From contig AP031357.1 of the NCBI GenBank assembly GCA_037833965.1, positions 8,080,001-8,144,000 of the forward strand: a stretch of 64,000 nucleotides of DNA, given 5' to 3'. Shown in pieces: positions 38,127-50,726 of this stretch; the first letter of the stretch is position 1, and every line of letters begins with the position of its first letter. The DNA comes from Marchantia polymorpha subsp. ruderalis (taxonomy: Eukaryota; Streptophyta; Marchantiopsida; Marchantiales; Marchantiaceae). The position numbers were made by a program, and so were the translations under genes. A model generated the notes under the pieces. It had not been told where the DNA came from. It searched no databases and was given only the letters and a program-made list of their open reading frames with translations.

Positions 38127-38331
38127 ACAAATTAGAGTTTGTAGTAGCAATTCAATTGTCATCTCTTCAAACTTAAACAAGAATTATTTTGTCTTTTTCC
38201 CAGTTGTACAAGTATGTCTGTGAGATGTTGATATCATTTTTGGACTCAAAGAACAAAAGATGTTAGGTTTTGCTGAGTGATGTATATTTCTTATGAGCTT
38301 TACGTATGCAAGAGTACAATCAATATGCAAA

Positions 38332-38550
38332 AGTAGACTCAAGAGCATATAGATTGGATTGGAGTAAACTTTCAAGACATAACAAATGCTCATCTATTAA
38401 TCTTGTGCACGAGTACACTTAAGAGCATATTGATTGATTTTGAGTAAATTTTCAAGACAATAAAAAATGCCCACATCTTAATCATGAGCACAAGTACACT
38501 CAAGAGCATATTTATTGGATCAGAGTAGACTTTGAAGAAATTTTATCTTG
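38332..38550. repeat. Three-copy tandem repeat, unit about 80 bp
   Basis: Units begin at 38332, 38412 and 38493 with AGTA(C/G)ACT(C/T)AAGAGCATAT, followed by GAGTA(A/G)A(C/T)TTT and a GCACA/GCACG end. The third copy is truncated. A weak partial unit precedes the first. Confidence 0.85.
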
Positions 38551-40118
38551 TGTGCTGACTCAGATACTTTGTGCTTTTAAACAAACATTTGGGCTTAATC
38601 TCTTTGCTAGATGGAAAATGTACATTTGAAGTGGTATTTGATTTTGAAAGTTTGTTATTAAGTTAAACATTGAGTCAAGCAACAACTTGAAATATCTTTT
38701 ATTGTGAAAGGAAAGATAATATATGAGCTTTATTTGGATATTCAAACTTATCTGGTGCAGAAGCTTGAAGTTGAAGAGTATGAACAAGGATGTGAATTAT
38801 TTGTAGACATATTATCATGTGATTGAAATTTCTAAGTCACAACGAATAACTCTTCCATCATCAACAATCTTTCAACACTGGAATTTTCATTGCAAGATAA
38901 TTGGAGTCCAAACAAGTAAAATTGTTGACTGTCACGATTTACGTCGTTAATAAAATTATGTTGAAGTGGAAATTTCATCGACGTATGAAGATTGATCTTT
39001 TTAATTATTGTTTTAAGTGCCTTAAAATTTTACTTCAATGATCTTTCACAAAAAGATAAAACACTATTCATTCAATTGTCAAGACCGATATGCTTACTCT
39101 AGTGACAAAATGCAATTAATGCTTTCATATACCCGACATTGTATTGACACCTGACGAGTTTATGATGTTCTGGTCTGCCTTACTCATAAACAAATATTAA
39201 TCACAGGTTTCTTAGTTTTTTTATAGCGTTCTGTGTTCACCCTGCAATTTTTATGCCAAAAAAAAGACAAGATTTGAAGAAATATTAGATTATTTGTCAT
39301 AGACGGCAAAAAAGAGAAGTTGATGCGTAGTATGTAAGAAAGATAGATGCGCACATTGGTCGAGACATGCATTTTTGCTCTCACAGGTAGACAAGATGAC
39401 TTTCAACCCTGTTGAACAGACAAATTTGGTCAAGATGAAAATTGAGAAATACACATCTTACAAATTGAATGTTCATTGTGGTATTATATTTAGAGAAAAT
39501 TTAATACTTTAAGGTCAAAAGTTGCCAAAAGAATTTCATTTTGACTTTTTCAACAAATTTTTGACACAATATCAATTTCCGAAGCTATGAATAGTGACAG
39601 GTTGATGACAACGGCAACTACAATGCAAAATTTTTCACCATGAATGATAATCAAAAATATGCTGTTACTTTGTCATCAAAGATCACTTATACGTGTGTTG
39701 AAACAAAAAAAATGCTCTAGCCATGCGAACAAAAAAAATGCTCTGATCATATAAACAAGTCATGACATGAGATGATAGTAAGATTGCATAATGTTAATAA
39801 ATAGTTTCATCATTGTTGAAAAATTGAATATTTTCTTATCTTGCATGCTCTAATAGTTCCAATTTTAGTGAATTTTCATCTTCATGCTAATGAGTATTGC
39901 TATCAAAGTGCTTTTGCTATGAAAAGAGTCTGACATCAGATTGTGAGAATTAACAATATTAAAATCTTGCACAAGGTAGCAATAGATCTTGGACTCAACA
40001 ACTTCTATGGAGAGAATGATCAATTGTTTTTTATGTATGCCATTTGTGATGACATTAAGCTACAACAGCCTTTACATGATGGTTGTAAAATACAAGTGGT
40101 AAAGTTGACAAGGAAACA

Positions 40119-40325
40119 TTGAATAGTGAACAACCATTGAGTAAGACAAAAAACAAGTGTTCCAAATGTAAACAATCAGAACACAATGCTTGTATATGCA
40201 AAAGAATAGCAGCTCCAAAAATTATAGACTTTATGGATGAGGAGCTTGTTGAAGAAAGTGAACATTCATATTTTGAGAGTGTTGAGATATCACAAGTGCT
40301 TGAGACTAGTGCTCCAACGTCTTAA
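40119..40325 (+). other. Short ORF with CCHC zinc-knuckle, likely transposable-element relic
   Basis: The 68-codon frame contains KNKCSKCKQSEHNACICKR, a C-x2-C-x4-H-x4-C zinc knuckle of the kind found at the end of MULE/FAR1-type transposases and in retroelement Gag proteins. An acidic tail (MDEELVEESEH) follows. The upstream sequence has other broken frames in the same direction. A transposase origin is more likely than a host gene, but the family cannot be fixed. Confidence 0.4.
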
Positions 40326-41448
40326 GTTAGAGTAATTCCAACATACATTTATAATGTTTTAGAAAAATTATTTGAAAGTTTCATTTGAAAAGTATACATT
40401 TATGGTTAGTACAAAGAAATATTTGAAAGTTTTGTTAAAAAAACTAATCAATGTATAACATAGCATATATTAGGATATGTCTTGTAATGATAGCATTGGA
40501 GTATATTAGGATGACAATGACAACGATAAATAAACAATTTGATGAAATGATAGAATCAAAGACTGTGTTTGAGAGAGACATTTGGATGCTTTCATGAAAC
40601 TAATTGAGCGTTGACATATGGGCAAGATATGTTAAGTGATAATATTGATTTATTCAGCATTGATAACATTCAATCTTGCATATATTTTCCTTGGTAAAAT
40701 AAACTATGTGAAAATGTCATTTTCCAAGTCGTTATTTCAGTTCTTCACTCACTACATTTTATTGCGTACACATGTGTTGTTATACCTTGCACTTCAACTT
40801 GCATCGTATTAGATGGCAAAGTAATTCTTTTGCTTTAGTTTTCATTCAAGTAGATCACTGTCTATAAGTCACATGTTCTAGACTATTTATATTCTTGTTA
40901 ATTTGCATATCACAATAAGGCTTCATAGTATTAGTAGTCTTTTAATTCTAGTCATATCTTGAGTATTTGGACAGGATTTTGGCAATTAATAGTTGTTGCA
41001 TCTCTTAGGATTTTTGCTCCTATCTTTTACCTTGACTCATAGACCTTGCAACTTTTGCATGGTGTTTATAATCCAGATTTTGAAGCTGTTTGAAGTGACT
41101 TTGGCCAACAATACAGTTGTACTTGATAATCTATGTACAATATAATATTTATGTTACAAGGAGATACCATCAAGTAATTTACTACTTCTAGAGATGATCA
41201 TATGAGCTCTAGCGATAGGTTACATAGATTTGGAAATTTCAAGTCGGGAGCTCATGAGAGACTTCCGTTTTCTTCTTTGTTCCTAATGAAGAAAAGCAAA
41301 TGTGTGACTAGGATAAGGCCCACTAAGTATGTAAGAAAACACCTACAACACACAGGTTGTGTCTACAACAGGCACCTTAGGAGAGCTAAAAAAAATTTGA
41401 CTGGAATAATATTTCATGTAAGTAATAATCTAGGGCTAACTACAAGGC

Positions 41449-41496
41449 ATTTCAGTACAGAATGATATATATATGAATATCATTCTGTACTGAAAT
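41449..41496. repeat. Perfect 20-bp stem-loop
   Basis: ATTTCAGTACAGAATGATAT (41449-41468) is followed after an 8-base loop by its exact reverse complement (41477-41496). GGC and GCC outside extend the stem with a one-base bulge. It lies about 770 bases upstream of the glucosidase II beta start. Confidence 0.85.
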
Positions 41497-41499
41497 AGC

Positions 41500-42263
41500 C
41501 CCCAATATTGACCGGAATATTTACAACTGCCTCAGCCCATCTCTGGTCGACACAAGATGGGCAGGTTAAGATATACATGGTGCAAGTTCATTGGATGTCT
41601 GGTATCAGTGCTCGGGTTAGTACCTCAAAACATAGAGAACAACAATGGCATGGGAAAGCTGGGGGACGGGCAGCACCAGATGTCCGGTTGCGGGCGGTAC
41701 TGTACTAGGTACACAATAGAATTCAATGAGTACGAGAAAACAGTATTCACAGGAAGCTGCGACCGGCGCGAAAGCTTTGACAGAAGTGGGCTGGGTGTGT
41801 TGATGAAGTTCACATTGGAAGTTCCACGCGAAGAAATGTAACCGGGAGATGTTCACCCGACCCGTTCTGCAAGAGTCGACAGATGCCCGGGAGAGTCCAT
41901 GGAAGCGGACTCTGCTTTTCTTCTTGAGCTCCGAGGGCGGAGCGAAGCCCGAGAGGTGCCGGCCGTAATTTGTGCACTCAGTTCGCTGAGTCGCCCTTAC
42001 TCCGTTCGCCACTCGACCGCGCTGCATTTCGCTGCATTTTCCGGCTGATTTAGAGCTGGATTGAGGTCCGATCTGGGCCTTTTTCGCACTTTGAGCTGTG
42101 TTTTGTATGAAGTTCTTCAGGTTTTGCTCGCAGGGTTCTGCTAGCTGCATTTCTGGGTCGTAAGCTTTGCGGAGTGTCTTGCGGAAGCTTTTGCGATTGT
42201 ATTCGATGTATCTATAAGGAGGATCGGTGAGAATTAGAGCTGCATAGTTCGGAAACGGGCAAG
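41500..42263. other. Upstream region of glucosidase II beta
   Basis: The composition rises to balanced GC here, as expected for promoter and leader. Overlapping open frames on both strands (the longest 177 codons on the minus strand) show no family resemblance and are treated as chance. Confidence 0.4.
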
Positions 42264-45200
42264 ATGCTGGTTAGAAGAGGCGATCGTCTCTGTATGAGTC
42301 GTGTCAGCATCGTACACGTCGTGCTGAGTGTAGTTTCCCTTTTACTACTCGCGAAAGACTCCGTTGCAGTGCCGAATTTGCGGGGTATTGCTCCACAAGG
42401 TGTGTTGAGAACGCTGATGAAAAGAGTAATTGGAATGTGCTACGCTAAATTTGACTTTGTGCCACTTCATCCGTGCCCTTGTCTTGGGACCTGTGCTCAC
42501 TTATGAGTAGTCGTTCCAAATGCGTGGATATTTTGTGAATTATATCGTATTTTCGCCTCTTATCGACTGCAGACGAGAGGTACTTTCAGACTGCCATTAT
42601 AAAATGTAAGGATGGTACGAAATCCTTTCCTCAAGAACGCCTCAACGACGACTTCTGCGACTGTGTAGACGGGACTGACGAGCCAGGTAGTATCAATATC
42701 TTTGATGTGCACATGTAGTCCACATTGTGATATTATATGTGTAAACACTTCCTTGTAAGCAATTGCTAATCTCGAAGGTGATGAAGGAATGAAGCTCCAA
42801 CATTTCAATGTGATTGGACTAAGCATCCTCAAGCTGCATACTTGTTAGGATCTAGGGTTTCCTTCTCTATTATCTGCACTGCGCATCACCCTTGACTAAT
42901 CCTGGAAAATGTATCTCAATACCAAGATGTTCAGAGGATATTTCGTTCTTATTGCAAGTCGAAGAAACTCGTACTGATCATAAACTTTTATTCAGGAACG
43001 AATGCATGTCCGGAGTCAAAGTTTTACTGCAAAAATCTGCAACATCGAGCTCTAGTAATTTTTTCTTCTCGAGTGAACGATGGAATTTGCGGTGAGTGGT
43101 TCCGTCATATGACTGTCATCGTGGAAGCAAGGGGATATGTCTGGTAAATTCTGTTTTATAGTAGCATGACGTGTACAGGTGGAAATAGCTCAGCTTTCGA
43201 CTTAGTGAACCCAATTTTTACTGAATATATCCAATATATTAGGCATGTTGTTGAGAATGTTGTATTTTAAAACTCAGGAGGGTTTCCCATTATAGGTTAG
43301 GGTCTGGATGAAAATCCAGCCGCCTTCAGTTATGGTGCATCTTTTCAAAATTATAGTCTTATGTAGATAATCTTAGTTGCCGAAACTGAACGTTTTTGGC
43401 TTGATCATGGTGTGCAGATTGCTGTGATGGAAGTGATGAGTACGACGGAAAAGTAACATGTGGTAACACTTGTTGGGAAGCCGGCGAGAAGTCAAGAGAA
43501 AAGCTGAAGAAGAAGCTTGGAGTTTTCAAAGACGGTTCAATCATAAGGAAACAAGATGTTGAAAAGTCGAAGGAGGCACGTCATCAACATGATGAAGAAC
43601 TCAAGCAGGCGAAGCGAGAAGTGAAGAAACTCGAGTCTGTGGTGGACAAACTTAGAGGTACCGCATATTTGGCCAGCCTTTCGTGTCACTCTGCATGAAC
43701 ACTCATGAACCAAGACAGTAACCAAGAACCCATAGAATCCTGAACATGTATCCCATTCTATCTCGTATCAAAATCATCTGAGACAATCCAGGGTAGCTTG
43801 CGTAGTTTGGCAGAGTTGGTTAGTGGGGATGAGTAGGTGTGGAATAACGTGGGCAGCATGATTCACTAGTGAAGCGTGGTCAATGGATACAGAAATAAAG
43901 GTGGTGCTGCTGTTGGAGATGATTGTGGTTGCCGCGCTACTCTGGTGGCAGTGTTGTAGTCGGCGCTGCTTCGCACGCCGTGTGGTCAGGAGGCGATAAC
44001 TGTGTCATTGATTTGTGTGAACGGGTGCAAAGTTGCAGAGCCTCGTCTCGAGAGCACCATGAAATATACTAGTGTAGTGGAGTGAACCAGGGGAATCTCT
44101 TGTAGATCAAGGATAGAACTGAACTATCCCGCTTTAGGAAAAAGCCAGCCATACTTTTCTTCTGTCAGCGCATATACAATCGTCTGCAGTGAAGGCTGAT
44201 TCTTTTCAAATGGCGTATGTGGGTTTCTGAACGACATGACAGCCGATAAAGAAGCAGTAGAGAAGGAAGAGAAGCGGGCACGGGAGGAGAAGGACAGAAT
44301 AGAGAAAGAGGAACGTGAGAGAAGGGAAAGAGAGAGTGCACCTGCAAAGGAAGAATCTCTGGAAGCGGTTGACGTCTCAGATGAAGTAGAAGGACACGCA
44401 GAACACTCCGAAATTACGAAACCTGCTGAGGAGGAGGAGGAGGAGGAGGAGGTAAAACAGCTTCTAAAAACAGAATCTTGAGTGACCGTTCACGCTATTA
44501 TGCATAAGTGTGGGTGAGTCCAGGCAGGCAGTTTTGTTCAACGCCACAGACTGATCGGGAATTGCCAGTACCGTATGCTCTATTTTGACTTGAACTTGGT
44601 GCAGAGGCACTTTAACCCACGATTTTGTCCATCAAGGGAAAGTAATATTCAGATTCTTGTCATATGCCATTGACAAACCTTTCGTTCAGCGTTAATCTCA
44701 AATATCAGCTTGATGTATCTATCACATCGGAAGTACTTTGTAGTTCAAGGATAACCCTCTCCAGAAAAGTACTTGAAGTGATTTTTTCTACCCTCATCTG
44801 AGAGCATGGGGTCTACGTGAGCTAGAATATTTTGTCAAAACTGCTTTCTGTTCCTTGTTATCTAGTATTCGCTTCTATGAGTTTATAACAACAACGGTTT
44901 ATAATAAGCGTAGTTTCATACTGTGTCTATTTCGGTCAGTCTGCCATGTTCTACGATATGTATATGATCATGACGGCTATCAACGTTAGGAAAATGGTTG
45001 CAGAGAGCAGCGAATAGCATTAATGTACCTTTCAACATGGACTCAAGCGTAGACGCAGTCCTCGCGATTTGTTTATATGAGAGCTATTGTGGCCCTTCAG
45101 AGGAGCTCCTTTATTTTCTTCTCTAAGTCTGTAGGATATGTGATTTATTTTGTTCTCATTTTACTCGATTCATACATTACGTGCACTGATTTCATTGAAG

Positions 45201-48008
45201 GAGTAGGTAATGAAGCGTTTGAGGGTACCAAGGCTATTACACTGATATGTTGTGGAGAGGGTTGAAGTGTGATGTTTCTCTGGTATGGTTGGTCACAACT
45301 TACTGTTGTAAAGCCTCACGTTTGAAGGCCAGGCCAGGTTAGGTAGAAAAGTATCAAAATCTTTCAAAGCTTGATATACAGCAAGGAATCAGGAATGTGA
45401 AATGTAAGAAGAATCCACATGGAAAGAAGCAGACCCTTCTCTGGGTCGGTTGTGCCGAACGCGCTCGGTGGTAAACTGAATGCCGTAATTGTAAAAACAC
45501 TCGGTACTTCGTGCATTTAGAAGACTCTGATTTGTGTGACATGTGTCTCTTAAAGGAAGATGATCTAGCAAAGAATAGGCTTCTAACTCAAAACACGTTG
45601 ACTTCCTCATTCGCTACGCCTCATGTTATCAATAATGTACCTGAATGTGCATATGAGGTCTTATGTATATTTTGTATGCCCACAGATCATGTTGGTTTTC
45701 ATTCATTGATGTTCCTCTGTAACGAAGCATTGTACGTGTTGTATGATGTCAAATAGGTCTTGGATAGTGCACTAGACCCATCTAATAAAGAGGAAGATGA
45801 GCTGGCGGATTTGACTGAAGAAGAACGTGGAAGAGTGATTGCGTCTCGCTGGACAGGAGAAGATATCAGTGACATCAAGGCTAAAGCGGAGGCAGAGTCT
45901 AAGAATCATCCCGATTCTCACGATGATCATGATGATCAAGACGATAGTGGTGATGAAGCTGATGAGTCCCATGACGATGAAGAAGATGATGATTACGGAC
46001 ACCCATCCTATGGACAAGATTGTGAGTGGACTCGAGTTAAACTGCTTGTTTGATACTAGGTATTGCGGTCGAGTCTTTCGGTCGATGAAGCCTCTGGCTC
46101 CTGTTTTCTTCCTTTCTTTTGTGTGGCCGAATTTTGAATCCACTGACTATGTGACCTCGATGGATTGCTGTAGCTTTATTGCCAACCAGTTCTCAATCTC
46201 TCGGTGGGGACGAGTCATGGTGGTCAAAGCTCATGATTGGACCGAGTGCAATTTTGAAAATGTTCGGCTTTGCGGGTCGTGAACCTGTCGATATATCTGG
46301 TACTGAGCTCATTGGTACTGCGGTCGAGTTGCATTTTTAGAGAAGTGATACAATTGGATGTTTGGCTACGGCTTCTCCATGCTTTGACGTGTTTGTTTTA
46401 TTTAAATTATCAGGATATGGTTTTGTGCAGAGGCTGAAAGGATACGGAAGGAGTTTCGAGAAGCTTCGGACAAGCTCTCAAATACGCAGTCGAAGGTGTC
46501 TGATCTTGAAAATAGGTTGAAACAAGACTTCGGTGAGTACCACACTTCAGGCTCATTATCTGCGATTGTCCGGATACGTATACGCCTTCGTGATTACTCA
46601 GAGTCTAAGTTAAAGCAATGAAGTCCCAGGAATCCACGAGGAATTCAGCATCTGAGTGGCCTGCAACGATGGATCTGAATCGTGTGACGAAACTTGGCTC
46701 CTGCATTGTACTTAATTCTGCAGGGAAAGACGGCGAGTTTTACTCCTTCTACGACAAATGCTTTGAGCTCAAAGATAAGAAGTAAGAATACTTGCACTTA
46801 CTCTTATATGAGCAATTGGTTCGTTCCGCATAATTCGGAGCATCTGCAAATTCTTTTGAAACTTTTCTTCAAGCAAGTTTTGTGTCGAGTGACAAGACTT
46901 TATGTCGGAAGGTCGATAATCCTAAGCGGGGAAACTTTTCTTCTTTGACTTAAGTACTTTTCAATTCATGGGTGGACCTGATAATTCGAGGCAGGTTCTG
47001 GTTAGAATATGGTACAAGAGGCTCAGGTTTCTCACATTGTATATGTCACGAGATCCGAGGAAGTGGAAGCTTATATTTACATTCCCTACCACCATTGGTT
47101 GTTGCAGGTATACGTATAAAGTGTGCCCATACAAGGATGCCACGCAGGTGGAAGGACATTCGACGACGCGATTAGGGTCTGGACATTGTTTTCTGCTGGT
47201 TTTATATCATGATGTTTAGCAACCTATATCTGTGTATACTTCGCTTTCCCTATATTCAGTAAGTATCTTATGTTTGTTCGGAATGTCTTTCTCCAGACGC
47301 TGGCAAGGTTTTAAGGATGACTACACCAACATGGTGTTTGAACAAGGCGATAAGTGCTGGAATGGTCCTGAACGTAGTCTACGGGTACATTATTCATTCA
47401 CTTCTCCTAGCCTTGGCTTGATAGACAGTAAATTAAACTTCTCAATCTGTCCAGGGTTGTGTAGGTTAGTCCAGAATGTGTGTTTGGAACTGAAGTTTTG
47501 TGTGCTGTTCAGGTGAAAATGCGATGTGGAACAAAGCTGGAACTTCGTTCCGTGAATGAACCAAGCCGCTGCGAGTAAGGCTCCATACCCTGTTAAGCCT
47601 CTGTGTTGAATTCAGTTTTGAAGATATTTCAGATGGACATGTTGGGCTCTAGTTCGAGCATCTGATTCCCTATTTTGACGTGTGCAGGTATGTGGCTGAG
47701 TTTAGTACTCCAGCGTTGTGTTTAGAATCGAGAGTGCAGGTAAGTAATGTTTGTTGTCAATGAGCTCAGTGGGAGCTGTTTTGAGTCAATCTAGTCAGTC
47801 CATCGCAGCTGTCATTGCCGTAATTTCCTACATGAGAGAGATCCATGAAGTGGAAACTACATAAGAACTTTTTGCAGAAAGAATACCCACTTCAAACTGA
47901 CTAACTAGTGCAATGTGTGCTTGATTTACCCCTTTGTATTTGCAGGAACTGGAACAGCAACTAGTACATCCGAATGTTTCGCCAGACAATGGTCATGATG
48001 AACTCTAG
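42264..48008 (+). CDS. GCSII beta (PSL4): Glucosidase II subunit beta (PRKCSH type), ER-retained, 14 exons
   Basis: The regulatory subunit of glucosidase II, which trims glucose from N-glycans in ER quality control. Fourteen exons join in phase: 42264-42399, 42573-42686, 42996-43091, 43418-43657, 44243-44451, 45757-46021, 46174-46299, 46431-46532, 46724-46781, 47108-47176, 47297-47384, 47513-47574, 47688-47739 and 47946-48008; 559 residues, all introns GT-AG. A signal peptide ([12 protein letters not shown]) comes first, then two LDLa-like Cys repeats ([23 protein letters not shown]), a charged coiled coil and Glu/Asp-rich linker, [16 protein letters not shown], and the C-terminal MRH lectin domain. 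The predicted mannose-binding residues Q462, R505, E522 and Y523 are present (TQVEG, MRCG, RCEY). The protein ends HDEL, a plant ER-retrieval signal. Intron 5 is long (1305 nt). An internal ATG at 42294 (codon 11) would also give a good signal peptide. Confidence 0.97.
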
Positions 48009-50218
48009 AGCATGTTTTCCAATTCATAGTTGGGATAGAGCACTCTAGAGCACCTGAGTATTGTCCATGCTTTTGACAGTCTGTCATTGTATATCGGTGC
48101 GATCAGGACAATGATGAACTTTCTTGTCAGTGTTTAAATCCCAGATCCAGTGAAGTATGTTTTCGAGCCAAGTTTACTTCGTCATGAGTATTGGCTCTGA
48201 ACATCGTCAGAGTATCAAAATCATGTAGAAGATCAGGAGATAAATGTCGTTAGAGAAGACACTAGACTAAATCATTTTGGCTTTTTAGTCTAATGTGCTA
48301 TAGCTTAGGTTTCAATCAGACAGGCCGCATTCAGTTCAATGATGAGTTATCAAAGTTGAGTTCGCGCTGAAATGGTTCACCTGCCGAAGATTTGTTAAGC
48401 GGAACCATAGCGGAGGACACCAGTAGTGTTTCGGGGTCATATTTTTAAGGCCTCGATACAAGTTCACTGGGAAATGAACTTGTATGGAGCTCATTTCCTA
48501 GTGATGGACAAAGCACAACGAACTTTAGTAGGTTGTGATCACCGTAAACCGGTCATCGCTGGTGTTCACATCGGCATTTATTTATAATCGAAGGAGTTGT
48601 TTCACGTTGCTCTTAGTTCATAATTTCACGTTGCTCATAATAACGTACTGGACGTCTCATTTACTCTCGACGGAAGTGTGTCGATGGAGTTTGGATCCCT
48701 TCTAGTAGGTTTTGCACTTCAACTCTCAGATGTCTCTTTGCTTCGAACTTTGCCACAGCCTGAGAATTGCCACGCTGATATTACGGATCCCACGGTAGGA
48801 AGCTCCGTTCATCAGACCAGGACCAACATTCTAAGCCAGGACTCAAACACGCACGAATGGAGGAAGAAGGTTTCGGGTCAAGTGATTCACGGTGGACTTT
48901 ATATCAAGTGTTCCTTACTGCGAAAATGGAAAGTGATAGCCACAAGCCCGCCACCTGAATGATCAAATACAATAATTATCCGGATCGATAAACATTATTC
49001 TATGTCTTTCAGATTATTCCACTTTGTCTAAAAGAAATATTTTCTCACCAGTAATGAATATTAAACTCCATCAAATACACTAAAATACTTAGGTTGTATT
49101 TGTATACAGAAACCTATCTTGATGATGTATGATAATAAAGTTCAAGCTTCTATTGATGAAATAATTTTTCACACTAAGAATTTCTAAATTTAAATATCTA
49201 TTCTTAAATTATTAGAGATGTTATCATAATAAAATATGCTAATTAATATTTAATTTAGTTTTATTAAAAGAAACTCTGATAGATTTAACCCATTTTCAGT
49301 ACGTGGTAACAAAACATTGATCTATACAAACCTTTTAAAAATTTCCTTGTCCGAGATTAGATGGAAACATAACATTTGAAAATTTCAAAGTTTCTAATAT
49401 ATAGATATTAGTTTACACTAAATTAATTTTAAACTTAGTATAATTAATAATTTTTTTATTAATTAGTCAAACCAATGAAAACTAAAAATCAATCAAATTT
49501 TATTTATTTTAAATTTAAATTTTGATAAGAATAATAATAATAATGTTCACTCAATTTTTTTGAAATTATCTATTTATATCATTAGATATAAACATCATAA
49601 CTAGACTTAGTAATAGTTAATCTAACAATGATAAATACTTTGACTAACATTACTGCTATTTCATACATATAACAATAGGTTTTAAACGTCAATAAACTTT
49701 TCTTGAAAATTTGATCATATAAAGCACATCACTTATGTATATCCAACATTATCACGCTTAGTCACATTTTGTTACATTTGTATGTCAATCAGTCAACTAA
49801 CTTCATCATCTAAATTATCAGATTTCACTAATAAATATCACTATTCCAATATCAATCCTATAAGTATTCAATAAAATCAAAATACAACTACTCTTTACAT
49901 TTTTAAGAATATAGTATCAAGTTTAAAAGATAAAATGATCAAAGCCCTAGTTTTTATTTTTTGTTGAATGAATAAACAAAATATGTTTCTACCTCAACAA
50001 GGCTACAGATCTTATTCTTAATCATGTTAATGATGGGATTCATTTGCTTAATTTCCATGTATATGAGCATTTTTTTCATCTACATCTCTCAAATGATACA
50101 TTGAATAGCTTTAAATAAGATATTTCATGACTCAAATAATAAAAACAATAAATTTGATTTGTAGATTACATTGTACTTTGTGTGGATCTTATTATATCAA
50201 TGTTTCTTTAGACTCAAA
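48009..50218. other. 3' flank of glucosidase II beta grading into AT-rich DNA
   Basis: Up to about 48960 the composition is balanced and should include the 3' UTR; a 94-codon frame at 48678-48962 has no recognisable features. From 49000 the sequence is AT-rich and stop-dense up to the copia insertion. Confidence 0.45.
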
Positions 50219-50223
50219 AGTAT

Positions 50224-50726
50224 GGTAGGATTTGAATCTCCAAAATCAACAGATTTCACAGTCCATGCACATAAACAAACACAAAAATTTGTTGATGAGG
50301 TTAAGCTCAAAAGCCTAGTCCCCGCGAACTCCTCAATAAAGGTAGTTAGAGTATATAACCAAGATCAAAGTCGTCGGACTTTTCCTTCTCACTGTCTTTA
50401 TAGAATTTTAGTCAGGTGAAAAATACCCACAGACATCATTCCTGTTTCCCAAGCAAGACAAACCCTTCCTCACATATGATTCTCTCTCTCAATTTGTTTT
50501 CCAATTTTCACACTTGAGTTTTCTTGAAATCCCCTAATTGCAATGAATCCTTTAATCCGCTGATTAACTTTAAATCACCTTGATTATAAAGGAAAAATAT
50601 CAGAATGAATCAAAGTCGTTATTTCCTATAGAGCCCATAACATATCGACACATCAGCGAGCTGATTACTATAAATGACGAAAAACTCTAAAGAAAAAGTA
50701 CATGTAACTGAAGCTGATATCTCACA
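50224..50726 (-). repeat. 3' LTR of the copia element
   Basis: About 503 bp. It shares the outer segment with the 5' LTR (ATTTGAATCTCCAAAA, ACTCCTCAAT, AGTATATAACCAAGATCAA) and the inner end GCTGATATCTCACA. It lacks the extra internal copies found in the other LTR. Confidence 0.9.

Larger units (their letters stand above)
36430..41200. other. AT-rich spacer with small tandem repeats
   Basis: Mostly AT-rich with short frames only. It contains a two-copy repeat near 38.0 kb, a three-copy 80-bp repeat near 38.4 kb and a zinc-knuckle ORF near 40.2 kb. Otherwise I see nothing that I can name. Confidence 0.5.

Noticed and set aside
41617-42150. 177-codon open frame on the minus strand upstream of glucosidase II beta
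   Set aside because: No family resemblance, no splice context, and it overlaps open frames on the other strand in the promoter region; best explained by chance in balanced-composition DNA.
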